64,000 nt of DNA from Woeseiaceae bacterium. GTDB lineage: Bacteria > Pseudomonadota > Gammaproteobacteria > Steroidobacterales > Woeseiaceae. A model generated the notes under the pieces. The model did no database searches. It worked only from the letters and a program-made list of their open reading frames with translations, and was not told the origin of the DNA. The stretch lies in assembly GCA_021773055.1 (NCBI GenBank), contig JAJFKV010000029.1:39821-103820 (forward strand), written 5' to 3'. Positions within the stretch are counted from its first letter, which is position 1; each line of letters begins with the position of its first letter. Below are positions 19,435-30,585 of the stretch, in pieces. A program made the translations under genes and the position numbers.

Positions 19435-20703
19435 TTGCCGAAGTCCAAAATTCTCACCAAGCAGGTTGTTACCTGGGCCCTTTATGACTGGGCAAACTCC
19501 GCGTTCGCTCTCAGTGTATTGGCGGTCCTGTTCCCCTTAGTTCTTGGCAACTACTGGGGCGTCGATGATGGTGGTGTGTCGGCAACTATTCGCCTTGGCT
19601 GGATCACTTTTGCTGCAAGCTTGATTGTGGTTTTGTCTGCACCTGTGCTCGGAACAATTGCTGATACTGGAGGGTACCGGAAACGATTCCTGTTGCTGTT
19701 TGCTATCTCTGGCGCTGTTTCGACGGCCGGCCTTGGTTTTGTCGGGCAGAGTGACTGGCCGATCGCACTGGGTTTGTACCTCGTTGCGTCGGTCGGCTTC
19801 TACAGTTCGATCGTATTCTACGATTCATTACTCGTCGATGTTACGGAGCCACGTAACTACAGTTTTGTTTCCACGCTCGGTTTTTCCACCGGCTATCTCG
19901 GCGGAGCGACCTTGCTTGCTTTTCATCTATGGATGCTGAAGTCGCCACAAACGTTCGGTCTCGAAAATGCCACTGAAGCATTCAGCTATGCCTTTATTTC
20001 GGTCGGCGTCTGGTGGCTCGTCTTCCTGCTGCCATTGATATTTTTTGTTCCTGAGCGGCCGAGTTCGATCAAGGTTACTGACCATGCGATCCGGGCGGCC
20101 TACGCGGAACTCAAATCGACGGTGCGCAAAATTAGCCAGTACCGAAACGTCACGGTTTTTCTGGGAGGTTACTGGCTCTACATTGGTGGTGTGTTCACTG
20201 TGATCTTCATGGCTGTCAATTATGGGCAGCGTCTCGGCTTTGAAGACAGCGATCTCGTCATGGCGTTGTTGATCGCGAACTTCGTCGGTTTCCCGGCGAC
20301 GCTGGTGTACGGTTTGCTCGCACATCGTTTCGGCGCAAAAAAGGGACTCTATTTCGCGCTATTTACCTACGTCGGTGTTTGTCTCTGGGCTATTCAGATG
20401 ACAGATGTCAAAGAGTTCTACATCATGTCGATCGTAATTGGCCTGGTTCAGGGTGGCGTTCAAGGCCTCAGTCGTTCGGTATACGCGTCACTAATACCGG
20501 TGGACCAGCCTGGCGAGTTTTTCGGTTTTTACAGCATGACGACCAAGTTCGCACATGTGCTGGGCCCGGCCATGGTCGCTATTGCTGCAATGCTGTCGGA
20601 TGACCCGAAGTGGGTACTGCTTACGCTAATGCCGATGTTTCTGGCCGGCGCGTTGTTGCTTGCGCTGGTACGAATGCCGCCCGCTGACGTCGCCGCCGAA
20701 TAG
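19435..20703 (+). CDS. MFS transporter, UMF1 (Atg22-like) family
   Basis: A 12-helix inner-membrane transporter of 422 residues. The family signature WALYDWANSAF is at residues 15-25, and GGVQGLSRSVYASLIP late in the protein is equally typical. Yeast Atg22 exports vacuolar amino acids, but bacterial members have no assigned substrate. The start is TTG 19435, confirmed by an in-frame stop at 19423 and GAGG seven bases upstream. It follows prfC by 28 bp. Downstream lies a decayed HNH gene. Confidence 0.85.
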   Translation: MPKSKILTKQVVTWALYDWANSAFALSVLAVLFPLVLGNYWGVDDGGVSATIRLGWITFAASLIVVLSAPVLGTIADTGGYRKRFLLLFAISGAVSTAGLGFVGQSDWPIALGLYLVASVGFYSSIVFYDSLLVDVTEPRNYSFVSTLGFSTGYLGGATLLAFHLWMLKSPQTFGLENATEAFSYAFISVGVWWLVFLLPLIFFVPERPSSIKVTDHAIRAAYAELKSTVRKISQYRNVTVFLGGYWLYIGGVFTVIFMAVNYGQRLGFEDSDLVMALLIANFVGFPATLVYGLLAHRFGAKKGLYFALFTYVGVCLWAIQMTDVKEFYIMSIVIGLVQGGVQGLSRSVYASLIPVDQPGEFFGFYSMTTKFAHVLGPAMVAIAAMLSDDPKWVLLTLMPMFLAGALLLALVRMPPADVAAE

Positions 20704-20778
20704 ACGGCCGCACACGAGCGTGAACAACTTAAAGTATCCATTGAATCCGCAATTGAAGCAGTCGTTGGTGATCAACGC

Positions 20779-21862
20779 TTAGAACAGCGCCGAGACTGCA
20801 GCCTGCCAGTCCATTCTCTCCCCGGCATGCCATCGGGCTGCACAGGTTTCGCTGTCGATGTTCGCTCCAAGGAACTCACGATCAATCCATTGCTGAATGT
20901 CATCGCTAGCGGCTACACCCGATAGACCCGGGAACTGTTCGAGCGGCTGCTCTCGTCGGTCGTTGAACGTGATCTTGCCGTCCTTATCCTTGCTGCAATC
21001 AAATCCTCCCTCATGCACCAGGTGATGATGGTGCCGACAGAGCAAAACCACGTTATCCAGACTCGTTTCACCGCCATCCGCCCAATGCTGGACATGGTGT
21101 CCATCCACAAATCGCGTGTTGGTGCAGCCCGGGAAGCGACAGCCCTTGTCTCGGGCACGTAATGCACGGCGCATGGGTGGTGGAATCGAGCGAGATCGAC
21201 GACCAATGGACAACGGCTCGCCATTTTTATCCTCTTTGAGACAAACCACCGAGCTATCGCAGGCAATGCGACGGGATGTTTCCGCGGTCCACGTGCCCTT
21301 GGGGTAAACGCAGGGGCCATCTTCGATACTCGATGTTGCCGCGGCGGGCGGCTATGGGCACCACTTCCGCCTCGCTTTCTGATTCTGACGTTACCGCGGT
21401 AACGTTATCGTGAAATTGAACATCCATTGCCATTTCAAGGGCCTTGACGATCAGGGCGCCTTGTTCAGCTGGCAGACGTGCCTTAATCACCAGACAACCA
21501 TTGTGGTCGTAATAGTGAGTCATTTCCCGGTTGTTGTATTGCGCACGAACGATGTCGGCATCTTGCAGTCGCTTCGCCGTACGATACTTTGATACGAGCT
21601 TTTCGACGTGATGTGCTGTGCCATGATCGGCGATCATCAACAAGTAATCTTCGTTGCTTGCATCTGCAATACGGGTAATCGCCCGAACCTTTGAAAAGCT
21701 CAGCTGGCCCTTATCAAATCGTTCACTGATCTTCGGCAGCGTAGATGTAACTACAAAGTTCAGTAATTTCAGCACCGAGTTAGTAGATTGGGGTAGTTTC
21801 GAGTAATGCGATGGCGGCAGACACGGTTCCCTCCGGTCGATATCAATATACTGCGAATACAT
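20779..21862 (-). pseudogene. broken DUF222/HNH endonuclease-like gene
   Basis: Remains of a DUF222-HNH protein in two frames. The upstream part (21254-21862) has the late half of DUF222 (KVRAITRIADASNEDYLL, VEKLVSKYR, LPAEQGALIVKALEMAMD). The downstream part (to 20779) has an intact HNH module (RDKGCRFPGCTN, HHVQHWADGG, NVVLLCRHHHHLVHEGGFDC). The frame changes near 21325. About 50 residues expected between AARR and the EDGP segment are missing, and the first roughly 100 residues of DUF222 are also absent. The damage argues for an inactive relic. The HNH residues themselves look intact, so a small fragment could in principle be expressed from GTG 21249. Confidence 0.8.
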
Positions 21863-21913
21863 GCAGTATACCGTTAACTGATTGATATTGCTAGAGAAAT
21901 ATCAGTCAAGTGA

Positions 21914-23872
21914 CTACGGAATTGCTGCGATTGCCGTTCTTAGTCTTGTTACGGCATTGTCGTCGTCAGGTCCATAGCGAGCATCCAGATAGGCGCCAGT
22001 TACGGAAGTCACATGGTCGATCGGCAGAGTGCTTTCGACTTCTGCTCTCAGAGCAAACTCCTGCTCGGTTTCCCCTGTTCGTCGCTGCAAGCCGGTCTTC
22101 CTGATGAACTTGCTGTATAGAATCGATGCGCGGTCTTTTGTTGGCCGGCGATAGCGAAGCATCATGAAAGCGCTGATCATTAGTATCAGCGCGACGACAC
22201 TGCCGACCAATGTCAGCAACATTTTTCGCCAGTTTGGGTCGACCATGCCGAGCCACTCCAGAAATTGGCTCTGCGTTTCAGGCCCGTATCCCAATACCCA
22301 CTCGTTCCATTTCGCGTTCAATGCATCCCAGGTCATTGTCAGGTCTTGCAGGAACCGGGGAGGTGCCGTGAAACCCCAGAGCTCTCCAATGCCGTCCAGC
22401 GCCGCACCGCGGGTGCCGTACTCAATGCGTTCCGGTGCCACAGCGGCTGTTGGATCGACGCGATACCAGCCGTAGCGTTCAAGCCATACTTCTGTCCATG
22501 CATGTGCATCCGACTGGCGCACGATGAGGTGTCCGGCAATGGGGTTAATCTCACCACCTTGATAGCCGAGTACTATTCGTGACGGGATGCCGGCACTGCG
22601 CATCATGAAAGCGAATGCCGACGCATAGTGTTCGCAGAAGCCTTGTTGTGTATAGAACAGGAATCGATCGACGGGACTGCTGCCTAGCGGTGGTGGCTGC
22701 AACGTATAGAAATACTCTTCTTCGTGAAACTTCGCGAGAACTGCGTCGATGTAGGCCGTATCCGAGCCAGCTTTCTCGCGCATCTGCCGCGCAAGTTTGG
22801 CCGAGCGCCGATTGCCATCATCTGGCACGTGGGTGTACGACTGGCGGTAAATCGATGGTAACTCGGCCTGGACAACGTAGTCGGGGTACGAGGTAACACG
22901 GTATGCCACGCGCTGATCGATTGGCGTTACGTGAAAAATTTGTTGCTGAGGTCCCATGAATGTTCGTTCGATCGACCACTCCTTTGGCATGTCCAGCGTG
23001 AAGACCCACCGCTGTCGCGTTGGTTCCAGTGTTAGCTCGTAGGAAACCGGTTCGCCTCTGAAAGAAATCTGATCTTCAACGGGAGTGCCAACTCTGGGCT
23101 CCGACCCCGTCCACGTACGACCGTTGAAACGCGTCATGACAAGGCCCCGCCAGTACAGATCACGGGATGCCGGTACTTCGCCGTCGAATTGTACGCGGAA
23201 CGCAACCTCGTTCGACATAGAGAGAGAGCTGATGTCACCGGGACTCATCGTGTCACTCAGGCCTGAAGTTGCCCGACTGGTGTCGATCGGTACGGCCCAG
23301 AACGGTGACGACAGGCGTGGAAATAGTACCCACATGGCGATCGCGAGCGGCGCGGCATAGAGAAGCAGCCGGCCGCCGGTCGTGAAACTTTGTCTCGCAG
23401 TTTCATTGGCCCCCGCTGACATGCGCAGCCAGGCTGTCAGGATAATCAGCGTGCTGCCTATCACGTAGGGCAGTGACCACAAATACTGCTCGCGCAGCAA
23501 TGAAGACATGACGAGGAAGATCGAAATAAATAGCAGGACGAACTGATCCCGTCGTTTGCGCGTTTCCAGTAACTTGAGAGCTGCCATGATCGCCAGCAAA
23601 GCCGAGCCCGGACCGACGCCGCTGATGGATGAATAGGTGCCGAAGACGCCCAGAAAGCACACCAGCGCCAGTCCGCCACGTACCCAACGTGACGGCAACA
23701 TGCGACGTCGTCTCTCGATCACGTAACGCCAAACCGCGCAGCCGATAAATCCGCCTGTAATCCAGAATGGGAGATACGGAACGTGCGGAGCAAGCGACAC
23801 AGTCAGAGCGCCCATCGTCCACGGCAAGCTGGCCAGCAAGGAGCCATCGGTACCTCTAGGTTGCGCCTTCAC
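21914..23872 (-). CDS. TgpA-type membrane transglutaminase-like protein (DUF3488)
   Basis: A 652-residue inner-membrane protein. The first 200 residues hold about six membrane helices (DUF3488). A periplasmic region follows with the transglutaminase triad: Cys in QGFCEHYASA, His in SDAHAWTEVW and Asp in YRVDPTAA, at about residues 405-480. One more helix (about 560-580) and a cytoplasmic DUF4129-like tail end the protein. It starts with GTG overlapping the DUF58 stop (GTGA). With MoxR and DUF58 it makes a conserved triad. The Pseudomonas TgpA homologue is essential, but its substrate is unknown. Confidence 0.9.
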   Translation of the reverse strand: MKAQPRGTDGSLLASLPWTMGALTVSLAPHVPYLPFWITGGFIGCAVWRYVIERRRRMLPSRWVRGGLALVCFLGVFGTYSSISGVGPGSALLAIMAALKLLETRKRRDQFVLLFISIFLVMSSLLREQYLWSLPYVIGSTLIILTAWLRMSAGANETARQSFTTGGRLLLYAAPLAIAMWVLFPRLSSPFWAVPIDTSRATSGLSDTMSPGDISSLSMSNEVAFRVQFDGEVPASRDLYWRGLVMTRFNGRTWTGSEPRVGTPVEDQISFRGEPVSYELTLEPTRQRWVFTLDMPKEWSIERTFMGPQQQIFHVTPIDQRVAYRVTSYPDYVVQAELPSIYRQSYTHVPDDGNRRSAKLARQMREKAGSDTAYIDAVLAKFHEEEYFYTLQPPPLGSSPVDRFLFYTQQGFCEHYASAFAFMMRSAGIPSRIVLGYQGGEINPIAGHLIVRQSDAHAWTEVWLERYGWYRVDPTAAVAPERIEYGTRGAALDGIGELWGFTAPPRFLQDLTMTWDALNAKWNEWVLGYGPETQSQFLEWLGMVDPNWRKMLLTLVGSVVALILMISAFMMLRYRRPTKDRASILYSKFIRKTGLQRRTGETEQEFALRAEVESTLPIDHVTSVTGAYLDARYGPDDDNAVTRLRTAIAAIP

Positions 23873-24873
23873 GATACTTTCTCGTTGAACAGGGCAAGCG
23901 CCTCAAGACACTGTCGTCGCTGCTCATCGCCATGTGCCGGCGGGAATTCACGTCCGGGAATTCGTAATCCATAGTCTTCCCGAGTGCGGTCGGCGTTGAC
24001 AATCCATCGCGTCAGTATTGAAAGTCGTTTCTCAGTATTGGCTGCTTCGATCTCGTCGAAGTCAAACCACTGGCTACTGGTATCGGCTCCTGCAAACTGC
24101 TTGGACAGCAATTGACCGCTGCGCGCATAGGCCTTCCATGCAACGTGCCGAGGGGAATCTCCGGCATGATATTTTCTAAGGCCTGCGAAATCTTCTTCCC
24201 CGCGTGCATCGTGTTGGCGGTGGCCTTGCGCGACCCGGGTCGGTGGCGGTGCCGGGGGGTTCTCGACCGGCTTCGGATACACGAGCCCTCTCAGATCCAT
24301 GTGCAACCAGGCCCATGAGCGAAATAGCTCGAAAGGAAACAGCGTGCGAATGCCGAAGCGCTCGAGTTGCACCCAGCCGCGGCGATCGGTTGCTATTGGC
24401 AACACGAAAATCTTGCTTTCGCCGGGTTGCAGGTCATGAACGTCGCTTTCTGTCTTTTCGTGATAAATGCGCATGCCATAGCGTGCACTTTTCGACTGAT
24501 TGGTAATTGCAACTCGAAAGCGAATTGCCTGGCCGGCGAAGACCGGATCAGTGCCTGCGAAAGTCAATTCGAGGCCGACCAGGTTACGCTGACATTGGTG
24601 CATGGCAACGAAGCCGATGCTGATGAGAATGAATGTGAGGACGAACGACAGGTTGTTGTTGTAGTTCATTGAGCCTAACAACATCGCAAATGTCATCAGC
24701 CCGAATACAAGTCCAACTCCTGTCGGCAGGATGTAGACCCGGCGAGGGCGCAGCTCGGTTGTCGCTGCGTCGGTGCCCTGACGTTTACGTGCCCAGCGCC
24801 GGGCGCGCAGAGTCGCGCGGTCACGTACGGTGCCGACGAGTCGGCTAGGGTATTGCCACAGAATCGAGGACAT
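23869..24873 (-). CDS. DUF58 domain protein
   Basis: A 334-residue membrane protein with two adjacent hydrophobic segments (about 50-95) and a cytoplasmic or periplasmic domain carrying the DUF58 hallmark RKYHAGDSPRHVAWKAYARSG near residue 240. It is flanked by moxR upstream (29-bp overlap) and the transglutaminase gene downstream (4-bp overlap), so all three are one transcriptional unit. MoxR-DUF58 pairs are thought to act together in envelope protein maturation. This is genomic association, not a proven reaction. Confidence 0.88.
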   Translation of the reverse strand: MSSILWQYPSRLVGTVRDRATLRARRWARKRQGTDAATTELRPRRVYILPTGVGLVFGLMTFAMLLGSMNYNNNLSFVLTFILISIGFVAMHQCQRNLVGLELTFAGTDPVFAGQAIRFRVAITNQSKSARYGMRIYHEKTESDVHDLQPGESKIFVLPIATDRRGWVQLERFGIRTLFPFELFRSWAWLHMDLRGLVYPKPVENPPAPPPTRVAQGHRQHDARGEEDFAGLRKYHAGDSPRHVAWKAYARSGQLLSKQFAGADTSSQWFDFDEIEAANTEKRLSILTRWIVNADRTREDYGLRIPGREFPPAHGDEQRRQCLEALALFNEKVS

Positions 24874-25810
24874 GCTGGCAAAGTTCAGACGGACTGCGGA
24901 AACGAGTACTACCAGCCGGCTTCAATCTGTGCCCGGCAACTGACGCAAACACGGCCTGAATATCATCCGGATAAACACCAGAATGATTTTCGATGAAAGA
25001 TCGTGCGCGGGCGGCGGCCAGCAGAGCCTGAGCGCCGCGAGGCGACAGGCCAACTTCTATGTCGGCTGATTCACGCGTGTGTCTGACCAGCGCCTGGACA
25101 TAGTCGATCAGCGCATCACTTACGTTCTGTTTGCGAACGGACTGCTGTAATTCGATTAGTGTCTCCGGTGCCGTGACCGCTGCGATGTCATCGAGCATTA
25201 GTCGTCGGTCTTCACCTGCAATGAGTTCACGCTCGCTGGCCTCATTCGGGTAACCCATGGCGATTCGCATGAGGAAGCGATCCAGCTGTGACTCGGGTAG
25301 CGGAAAAGTACCAATCTGGTCGCCGGGGTTCTGCGTTGCGACGACAAAGAATGGATCCGGTAACGGTCGCGTATCACCATCGACAGAGACCTGGTATTCC
25401 TCCATTGCTTCGAGAAGCGCGCTCTGCGCTTTCGGTGTCGCACGATTCACTTCGTCGGCAAGAATAAGCTGCGAGAAAATCGGGCCCGGCTGGAATTCGA
25501 ATTCGCCACTATTCTGACGAAAAACAGAAACGCCGATGATGTCAGCAGGGAGTAAATCACTTGTAAACTGAATACGGCGAAAGCCGAGGCCGAGCGTTTT
25601 GGCAAGGGATTGCGCGAGCATAGTCTTGCCGAGTCCCGGCAGGTCTTCAATCAGCAAGTGTCCTCGAGCGAGTAAACAGGATAGTGCCAGAGTGATTTGC
25701 TCGTCTTTGCCAAGAATAATACCCGCTAAGGCTTTTTGAGCACGTTCCACGGCGCTGCGTTGTTCGTCTACGCTCGTGGGCAGGTTCTCAAGTGTGTTAC
25801 CGCGCTGCAT
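24845..25810 (-). CDS. MoxR-family AAA+ ATPase
   Basis: A 321-residue AAA+ chaperone. Walker A is in LPGLGKTMLA (near residue 60), Walker B in LILADEVNRATP, sensor 1 in VVATQNPGDQIGTFPLPE, and arginine-rich C-terminal helices follow. MoxR proteins remodel or assemble partner complexes. The DUF58 and transglutaminase genes directly downstream are the likely partners. The start codon follows GGAGGACC with good spacing. The 97 bp between this start and the valS stop hold the probable promoter (TTGATC and nearby AT-rich steps), which I cannot define precisely. Confidence 0.93.
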   Translation of the reverse strand: MQRGNTLENLPTSVDEQRSAVERAQKALAGIILGKDEQITLALSCLLARGHLLIEDLPGLGKTMLAQSLAKTLGLGFRRIQFTSDLLPADIIGVSVFRQNSGEFEFQPGPIFSQLILADEVNRATPKAQSALLEAMEEYQVSVDGDTRPLPDPFFVVATQNPGDQIGTFPLPESQLDRFLMRIAMGYPNEASERELIAGEDRRLMLDDIAAVTAPETLIELQQSVRKQNVSDALIDYVQALVRHTRESADIEVGLSPRGAQALLAAARARSFIENHSGVYPDDIQAVFASVAGHRLKPAGSTRFRSPSELCQHVLDSVAIP

Positions 25811-25907
25811 ACAATGGTCCTCCGACCGGTATCGTCACCGATACGTGATCAATTTGCACTGGATGCCCGGTTACAGTGTGATGCAGTGCACAGAAAACGA
25901 CTTGCTA

Positions 25908-28661
25908 TCAGGCGAGTTCGTCAAGTTTCTCAAGTTGCTCGGTCAGTTGCGCGATGGCTTTCTCGAACTCCGCGACTCGATCTCGTTCCTGTGTGACTAC
26001 ATCCACCGGGGCATTGTTCACAAATTTTTCGTTCTTGAGCTTTCCGGAACTGCGCTGCAGATCGATTTTGATCTTTTCCTGATGCCTGGTCAGCCTTGCG
26101 CGCTCGGCGTCTACATCGATAAGGCCCTTCATGGGTACCAGCAGACGCATATCACCCAATAATGCAGTTGCGGCAGCGGGAGGTTCCTCGTCACCACCAA
26201 GCAACGTAATCGATTCGACTCGTCCGACGCGTCGCAGCAGCAGTGCTTCGGATTCTGCCCGTTCTTGATCGCTGTCACTGGCACCCTGCAAGATTACGGG
26301 TAGTGGTTTGCCTGGCGAAATATCCATTTCTCCGCGAATCTGCCGAATTCCCAGAATGAAATGCTGCACCCACTCGATATCAGCAACGGCGTCTTTGTCG
26401 GTCGCGTTGGAGTCAACCTCAGGGTAGGGACGCAACATGATCGTTTCGCCTTCGATGTTGGCGCGCGGTGCGACTGTCTGCCAGATTTCTTCGGTGACAA
26501 ACGGCATCAATGGATGCAACAGGCGAAGCGTCGCCTCGAGAACTTCAATTAGCGTTTGTCGTGTGCCACGCTTTTGAGCGTCCGATGACTCGTCCGACTG
26601 CAGTATCGGCTTCGATAGTTCGAGGTACCAGTCACAAAATTCGTGCCAGGTAAATTCGTAAACAGAATGTAATGCAAGATCGAGTCGGTACGTCGCCAAA
26701 TGCTGGTGCATGCTCGCTGTTGCGTTATTGAGCTCTGACTTAATCCAGCGATCGGCCGAAGAGAACTCTACATCGCCTTCGTCAAGCGACTCAGTGTTCA
26801 TCAACACGTAGCGAGCTGCATTCCAGAGTTTGTTGCAAAAGTTCTTGTAGCCTTCGATACGCCCGAGATCGAAGCGTATGTCACGACCGGTTGTTGCCAG
26901 AGCCGCGAACGTAAGGCGCAGCGCGTCAGTACCGAACTGGTCAATACCGTCCGGGAAATGTTTGCGCGTGGCTCTTTCTATTTTCGGCGCAAGGTGATCC
27001 TGCATCATGCCTTTGGTGCGTTTCTCAACCAGCGCCTCAAGGTCGATGCCGTCGATCAGGTCGATCGGGTCCAGCACATTACCCTTTGACTTCGACATCT
27101 TCTGGCCGTCCTGATCGCGGATCAGGCCGTGAATATAAACTTCATGAAATGGTACATCGTCCATGAATTTCAGGCCGAACATAATCATGCGTGCGACCCA
27201 GAAGAAAATGATATCGAATCCGGTAACAAGAACATTCCCGGGATAAAACTCATCAAGAGAGTCCGTTTTTTCCGGCCAGCCCATTGTACTGAACGGCCAT
27301 AGTGCGGATGAGAACCAGGTGTCGAGCACGTCATCATCCTGGCGCAAGGTAATATCACCAAGCTCGTTCTTCTCGCGAACATCGACCTCAGAGTGTCCGA
27401 CATAGACGTTGCCGCCATCGTCATACCAGGCCGGGATGCGGTGCCCCCACCAGAGTTGTCGGCTAATGCACCAATCCTGGATGTTGTACATCCAGTCGAA
27501 GTACGTTTTCGTCCAGCTCTCCGGAACGAATTTGATTCGGCCCGTCTCGACGGCGTCGATAGCGGGTCTTGCCAGTGGTTCGATTTTCACATACCACTGA
27601 TCCGTCAAATAGGGTTCGACGACAGCGTGGCTGCGATCGCCGCGCGGAATCTTCACCACGTAGTCTTCGATTTCCTCGAGCAGGCCGAGGTTCTCGAACT
27701 CGACGACGATCGCTCCGCGCGCATCGAAACGGTCCATGCCGCGATATTCTTCGGGCACGTCATCGTTGAGCGCGGCATCGTCGGTAAGAATGTTGTACAT
27801 CGGCAGGTCGTGACGTTTGCCAATGTCATAGTCATTGAAATCGTGTGCAGGCGTAATCTTTACGCAACCCGTGCCAAATTCCGGATCGACGTAATCATCC
27901 GCAATAATTGGAATACGCCGACCAACGATTGGCAGAACAATCTCCTGCCCAACGAGGTCTTTGTAGCGATCGTCGTCCGGGTGCACGGCAACCGCGCTAT
28001 CACCAAGCATGGTTTCCGGGCGAGTTGTTGCGACGATCAGGTGTCCGTCTCCGGATGCCAGCGGATAGCGAAAATGCCAGAGGCTGCCATTTTCATCTTC
28101 TGACAGTACTTCAAGATCAGACAGCGCTGTATGTAATTTGGGATCCCAGTTGACCAGTCGTTTGCCGCGATAAATCAGGCCTTCTTCATGCAGCTGCACA
28201 AATACTTTGCGCACTGCTTCGGACAGTCCTTCGTCCATAGTGAATCGATCGCGACTCCAGTCGACCGATGCGCCCAGACGCCGTGTCTGGTTCGCAATCT
28301 GGCCGCCGGACTCTTCTTTCCACGACCAGACACGCTCAACAAATTTTTCACGACCGAGGTCGTGCTTTGATTTGCCCTCGGTGGCGAGTAGCCGTTCGAC
28401 CACCATTTGCGTCGCAATGCCAGCGTGATCCATGCCGGGCTGCCACAGAGTTCGGTGACCTTTCATACGATGGAAGCGGGTTAACGTGTCCATGATCGTA
28501 TCCTGGAACGCATGCCCCATGTGCAATGTGCCCGTCACGTTGGGGGGTGGAATGACGATGCAATACGGCGTGCCGTCACCTTGCGGTGCGAAATAGCCTT
28601 GTTCTTCCCAGCGCTTGTAAATGCGCTGTTCGATGTCTTGTGGTTGGTAGGATTTGTCCAT
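25908..28661 (-). CDS. valS: valyl-tRNA synthetase
   Basis: A class I synthetase of 917 residues. HIGH appears as HMGH near residue 47 ([13 protein letters not shown]) and KMSKS as KMSKSKGN near 535. The CP1 editing domain lies between them. The C-terminus is a coiled coil ([14 protein letters not shown] to the end), as expected for ValRS. The start overlaps the holC stop by one base. holC-valS is a conserved pair, and pepA lies just upstream, as in many gammaproteobacteria. Confidence 0.97.
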   Translation of the reverse strand: MDKSYQPQDIEQRIYKRWEEQGYFAPQGDGTPYCIVIPPPNVTGTLHMGHAFQDTIMDTLTRFHRMKGHRTLWQPGMDHAGIATQMVVERLLATEGKSKHDLGREKFVERVWSWKEESGGQIANQTRRLGASVDWSRDRFTMDEGLSEAVRKVFVQLHEEGLIYRGKRLVNWDPKLHTALSDLEVLSEDENGSLWHFRYPLASGDGHLIVATTRPETMLGDSAVAVHPDDDRYKDLVGQEIVLPIVGRRIPIIADDYVDPEFGTGCVKITPAHDFNDYDIGKRHDLPMYNILTDDAALNDDVPEEYRGMDRFDARGAIVVEFENLGLLEEIEDYVVKIPRGDRSHAVVEPYLTDQWYVKIEPLARPAIDAVETGRIKFVPESWTKTYFDWMYNIQDWCISRQLWWGHRIPAWYDDGGNVYVGHSEVDVREKNELGDITLRQDDDVLDTWFSSALWPFSTMGWPEKTDSLDEFYPGNVLVTGFDIIFFWVARMIMFGLKFMDDVPFHEVYIHGLIRDQDGQKMSKSKGNVLDPIDLIDGIDLEALVEKRTKGMMQDHLAPKIERATRKHFPDGIDQFGTDALRLTFAALATTGRDIRFDLGRIEGYKNFCNKLWNAARYVLMNTESLDEGDVEFSSADRWIKSELNNATASMHQHLATYRLDLALHSVYEFTWHEFCDWYLELSKPILQSDESSDAQKRGTRQTLIEVLEATLRLLHPLMPFVTEEIWQTVAPRANIEGETIMLRPYPEVDSNATDKDAVADIEWVQHFILGIRQIRGEMDISPGKPLPVILQGASDSDQERAESEALLLRRVGRVESITLLGGDEEPPAAATALLGDMRLLVPMKGLIDVDAERARLTRHQEKIKIDLQRSSGKLKNEKFVNNAPVDVVTQERDRVAEFEKAIAQLTEQLEKLDELA

Positions 28662-29080
28662 CAGATCTTGTGTGTCGTCAGCTTGTGACCCTGGTCACGG
28701 TAGGTTGCGTATCGTCGCCGGCTTTTCGCCCGACTATTTTCGTCTGAGCTTACGAGTTCTGCAATACGAGGGAATGACTCTGCAAATGCCGGAATTTCAT
28801 CGCAGAGCGTAATCAGAAGATCACGCGGCGCAACGGCGAACTCGCCAAATCCGATTGTCACAGGAGCGCCAGTGTCGCCACCAATCAATTCGTGCGGCAC
28901 GAAGCTGCCATCACGAAACGTCCACAGGAGTTCGTCGAGACGTTCGGCGTCTTCTCGAGTCGTCGTATGAATGTGAATGGTGTTCTCCAGCCGCCAGGCT
29001 TTCTCGGCCAGCTTACAGGCAAGTGTACTGCGTGCGTGTTCGTCGACCCGGTCGAGAACGTAGAAGTCGACTTGAGCCAT
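28661..29080 (-). CDS. holC: DNA polymerase III chi subunit
   Basis: The clamp-loader accessory subunit that binds SSB. The 139 residues start [11 protein letters not shown] and match HolC through [17 protein letters not shown] and the [17 protein letters not shown] segment typical of the family. The C-terminal 25 residues are basic and unlike E. coli. The in-frame codons upstream of ATG 29080 lie inside pepA and are not part of the protein. The gap to pepA is 8 bp and that to valS is negative. Confidence 0.92.
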   Translation of the reverse strand: MAQVDFYVLDRVDEHARSTLACKLAEKAWRLENTIHIHTTTREDAERLDELLWTFRDGSFVPHELIGGDTGAPVTIGFGEFAVAPRDLLITLCDEIPAFAESFPRIAELVSSDENSRAKSRRRYATYRDQGHKLTTHKI

Positions 29081-29088
29081 GTTCGGTG

Positions 29089-30585
29089 TTAGGGCAGCAC
29101 GCCGGCACGAGACAGCAGAAACTCTGACAACAGCGGAACAGGTCTTCCGGTAGCGCCTTTTTGATGTCCCGATTTCCAGGCCACACCGGCGATATCGAGG
29201 TGCGCCCAGTTCATGCCGTTGGTGAATTTGCCAAGGAAACACGCAGCCGTGACCGAGCCACCGCCTGGTCCGCCAATATTTGCCATATCGGCGAAATTAC
29301 TTTTGAGCTGCGCAGCGTATTGATCGCCCATCGGCATCGGCCATCCGATGTCTTCTGAGCTCTTGCCGGATGCGAAAATTTCGTCCTGCAGATCATCGTT
29401 GTTTGAATAGATGGCACAACGGTGATTGCCGAGCGCGATCACGCAGGCACCTGTGAGTGTTGCAACGTCGATAATCGCCGCTGGCTTGAAGCGTTTTGAA
29501 TAGGTCAGCGCATCGCACAGAATAAGGCGACCTTCAGCGTCAGTATTCAGCACTTCTATAGTCTTGCCTGACATGCTCTTAACGATGTCGCCCGGGTTGG
29601 TAGCATTGCCAGCAGGCATATTCACAACTGCCGGGACAACGACATTCACATTGATCGGCAACTTCATTTTCGTGATAGCCGCCATTGTGCCAATGACGCT
29701 TGCTGCACCACACATGTCGTATTTCATCTCGTCCATGCCGGCGCCAGGCTTCAATGAGATGCCGCCAGTGTCAAAGGTTACGCCTTTGCCGACCAGGACG
29801 ACCGGTTTGTCATTGCCGGCACCTTTGTATTGCATAACGATGAGCTTCGCGGGCTCAACGGCTCCAGCCGTAACCGACAACAGCGAACCCATGCCGAGTT
29901 TCTTCATCTCGGCTTCATTCAGGATGCGGGTAGACAATTTTCCGTTGCCGCTTGCCAGTTTCTTCGCCACACGTGCCAGGTACGAAGGTGTGCAGACATT
30001 GGCTGGCAAATTGCCGAGGTCCTTGGCGAGTGACACGCCAGCGGAGATGCCGTCACCGTGTTCAGCGCCGCGAGTTACTTTGGCGGCGTCGCCACGTTTC
30101 ACGATGGCAAGACCAATCGTGTTCAACGGCATCGCGGGTTTCTTGCGACCACTCTTCATCTGGTCGAAGCGGTACAGCGTGTCGCCGATGCTCTCTACTG
30201 TGTGACGCGCGAGATAGTAGAGATCACTGTTGCTGACTGGCTCGAGCGTCAGGCAATTCAGAATCTGTTTGGCTTTCGTATTCGCGATAGCTTTTGTGGC
30301 GGCTGCGACGGCCTTGCGAAAAGCAATGGCATCCAGTTCCCCGGATTTTCCCAGACCAACGATAACAACCCGGGCAGCTTTAACACCGGGCACCGAGTTT
30401 AATACGACAGCCTGACCCGGTTCGCCGGAAACGTCACCCGATTTGATGAGATCGCGGATGCGCCCATTACTGGCGGCGTCAATATCGGCAGCGCCGACGC
30501 CCAATTTGCTGCGGTTGTATACGCCGACGATGACGCAATCAACAGCCCGGCGAGATGCCTTGCTCGTAGTTGTAAAGTATTTCAT
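29089..30585 (-). CDS. pepA: leucyl aminopeptidase
   Basis: A cytosolic M17 zinc/manganese aminopeptidase that, in E. coli, also binds DNA. The 498 residues contain the metal and catalytic block VGKGVTFDTGGISLKPGAGMDEMKYDMCGA near residue 255 and the family signature NTDAEGRLILCDAL near 335. The first gene of the pepA-holC-valS operon, it is divergent from lptF across a 105-bp gap. GGGAAACC precedes its ATG. Confidence 0.96.
   Translation of the reverse strand: MKYFTTTSKASRRAVDCVIVGVYNRSKLGVGAADIDAASNGRIRDLIKSGDVSGEPGQAVVLNSVPGVKAARVVIVGLGKSGELDAIAFRKAVAAATKAIANTKAKQILNCLTLEPVSNSDLYYLARHTVESIGDTLYRFDQMKSGRKKPAMPLNTIGLAIVKRGDAAKVTRGAEHGDGISAGVSLAKDLGNLPANVCTPSYLARVAKKLASGNGKLSTRILNEAEMKKLGMGSLLSVTAGAVEPAKLIVMQYKGAGNDKPVVLVGKGVTFDTGGISLKPGAGMDEMKYDMCGAASVIGTMAAITKMKLPINVNVVVPAVVNMPAGNATNPGDIVKSMSGKTIEVLNTDAEGRLILCDALTYSKRFKPAAIIDVATLTGACVIALGNHRCAIYSNNDDLQDEIFASGKSSEDIGWPMPMGDQYAAQLKSNFADMANIGGPGGGSVTAACFLGKFTNGMNWAHLDIAGVAWKSGHQKGATGRPVPLLSEFLLSRAGVLP

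Noticed and set aside
21863..21913. AT-rich imperfect inverted repeat (TGATATT/AATATCA) beside the HNH relic
   Set aside because: Short imperfect stem; could be a weak terminator or chance, and no mobile-element ends could be matched.
27393..28103. 236-codon plus-strand frame opposite valS
   Set aside because: Lies wholly within valS on the other strand; composition follows valS codon structure.
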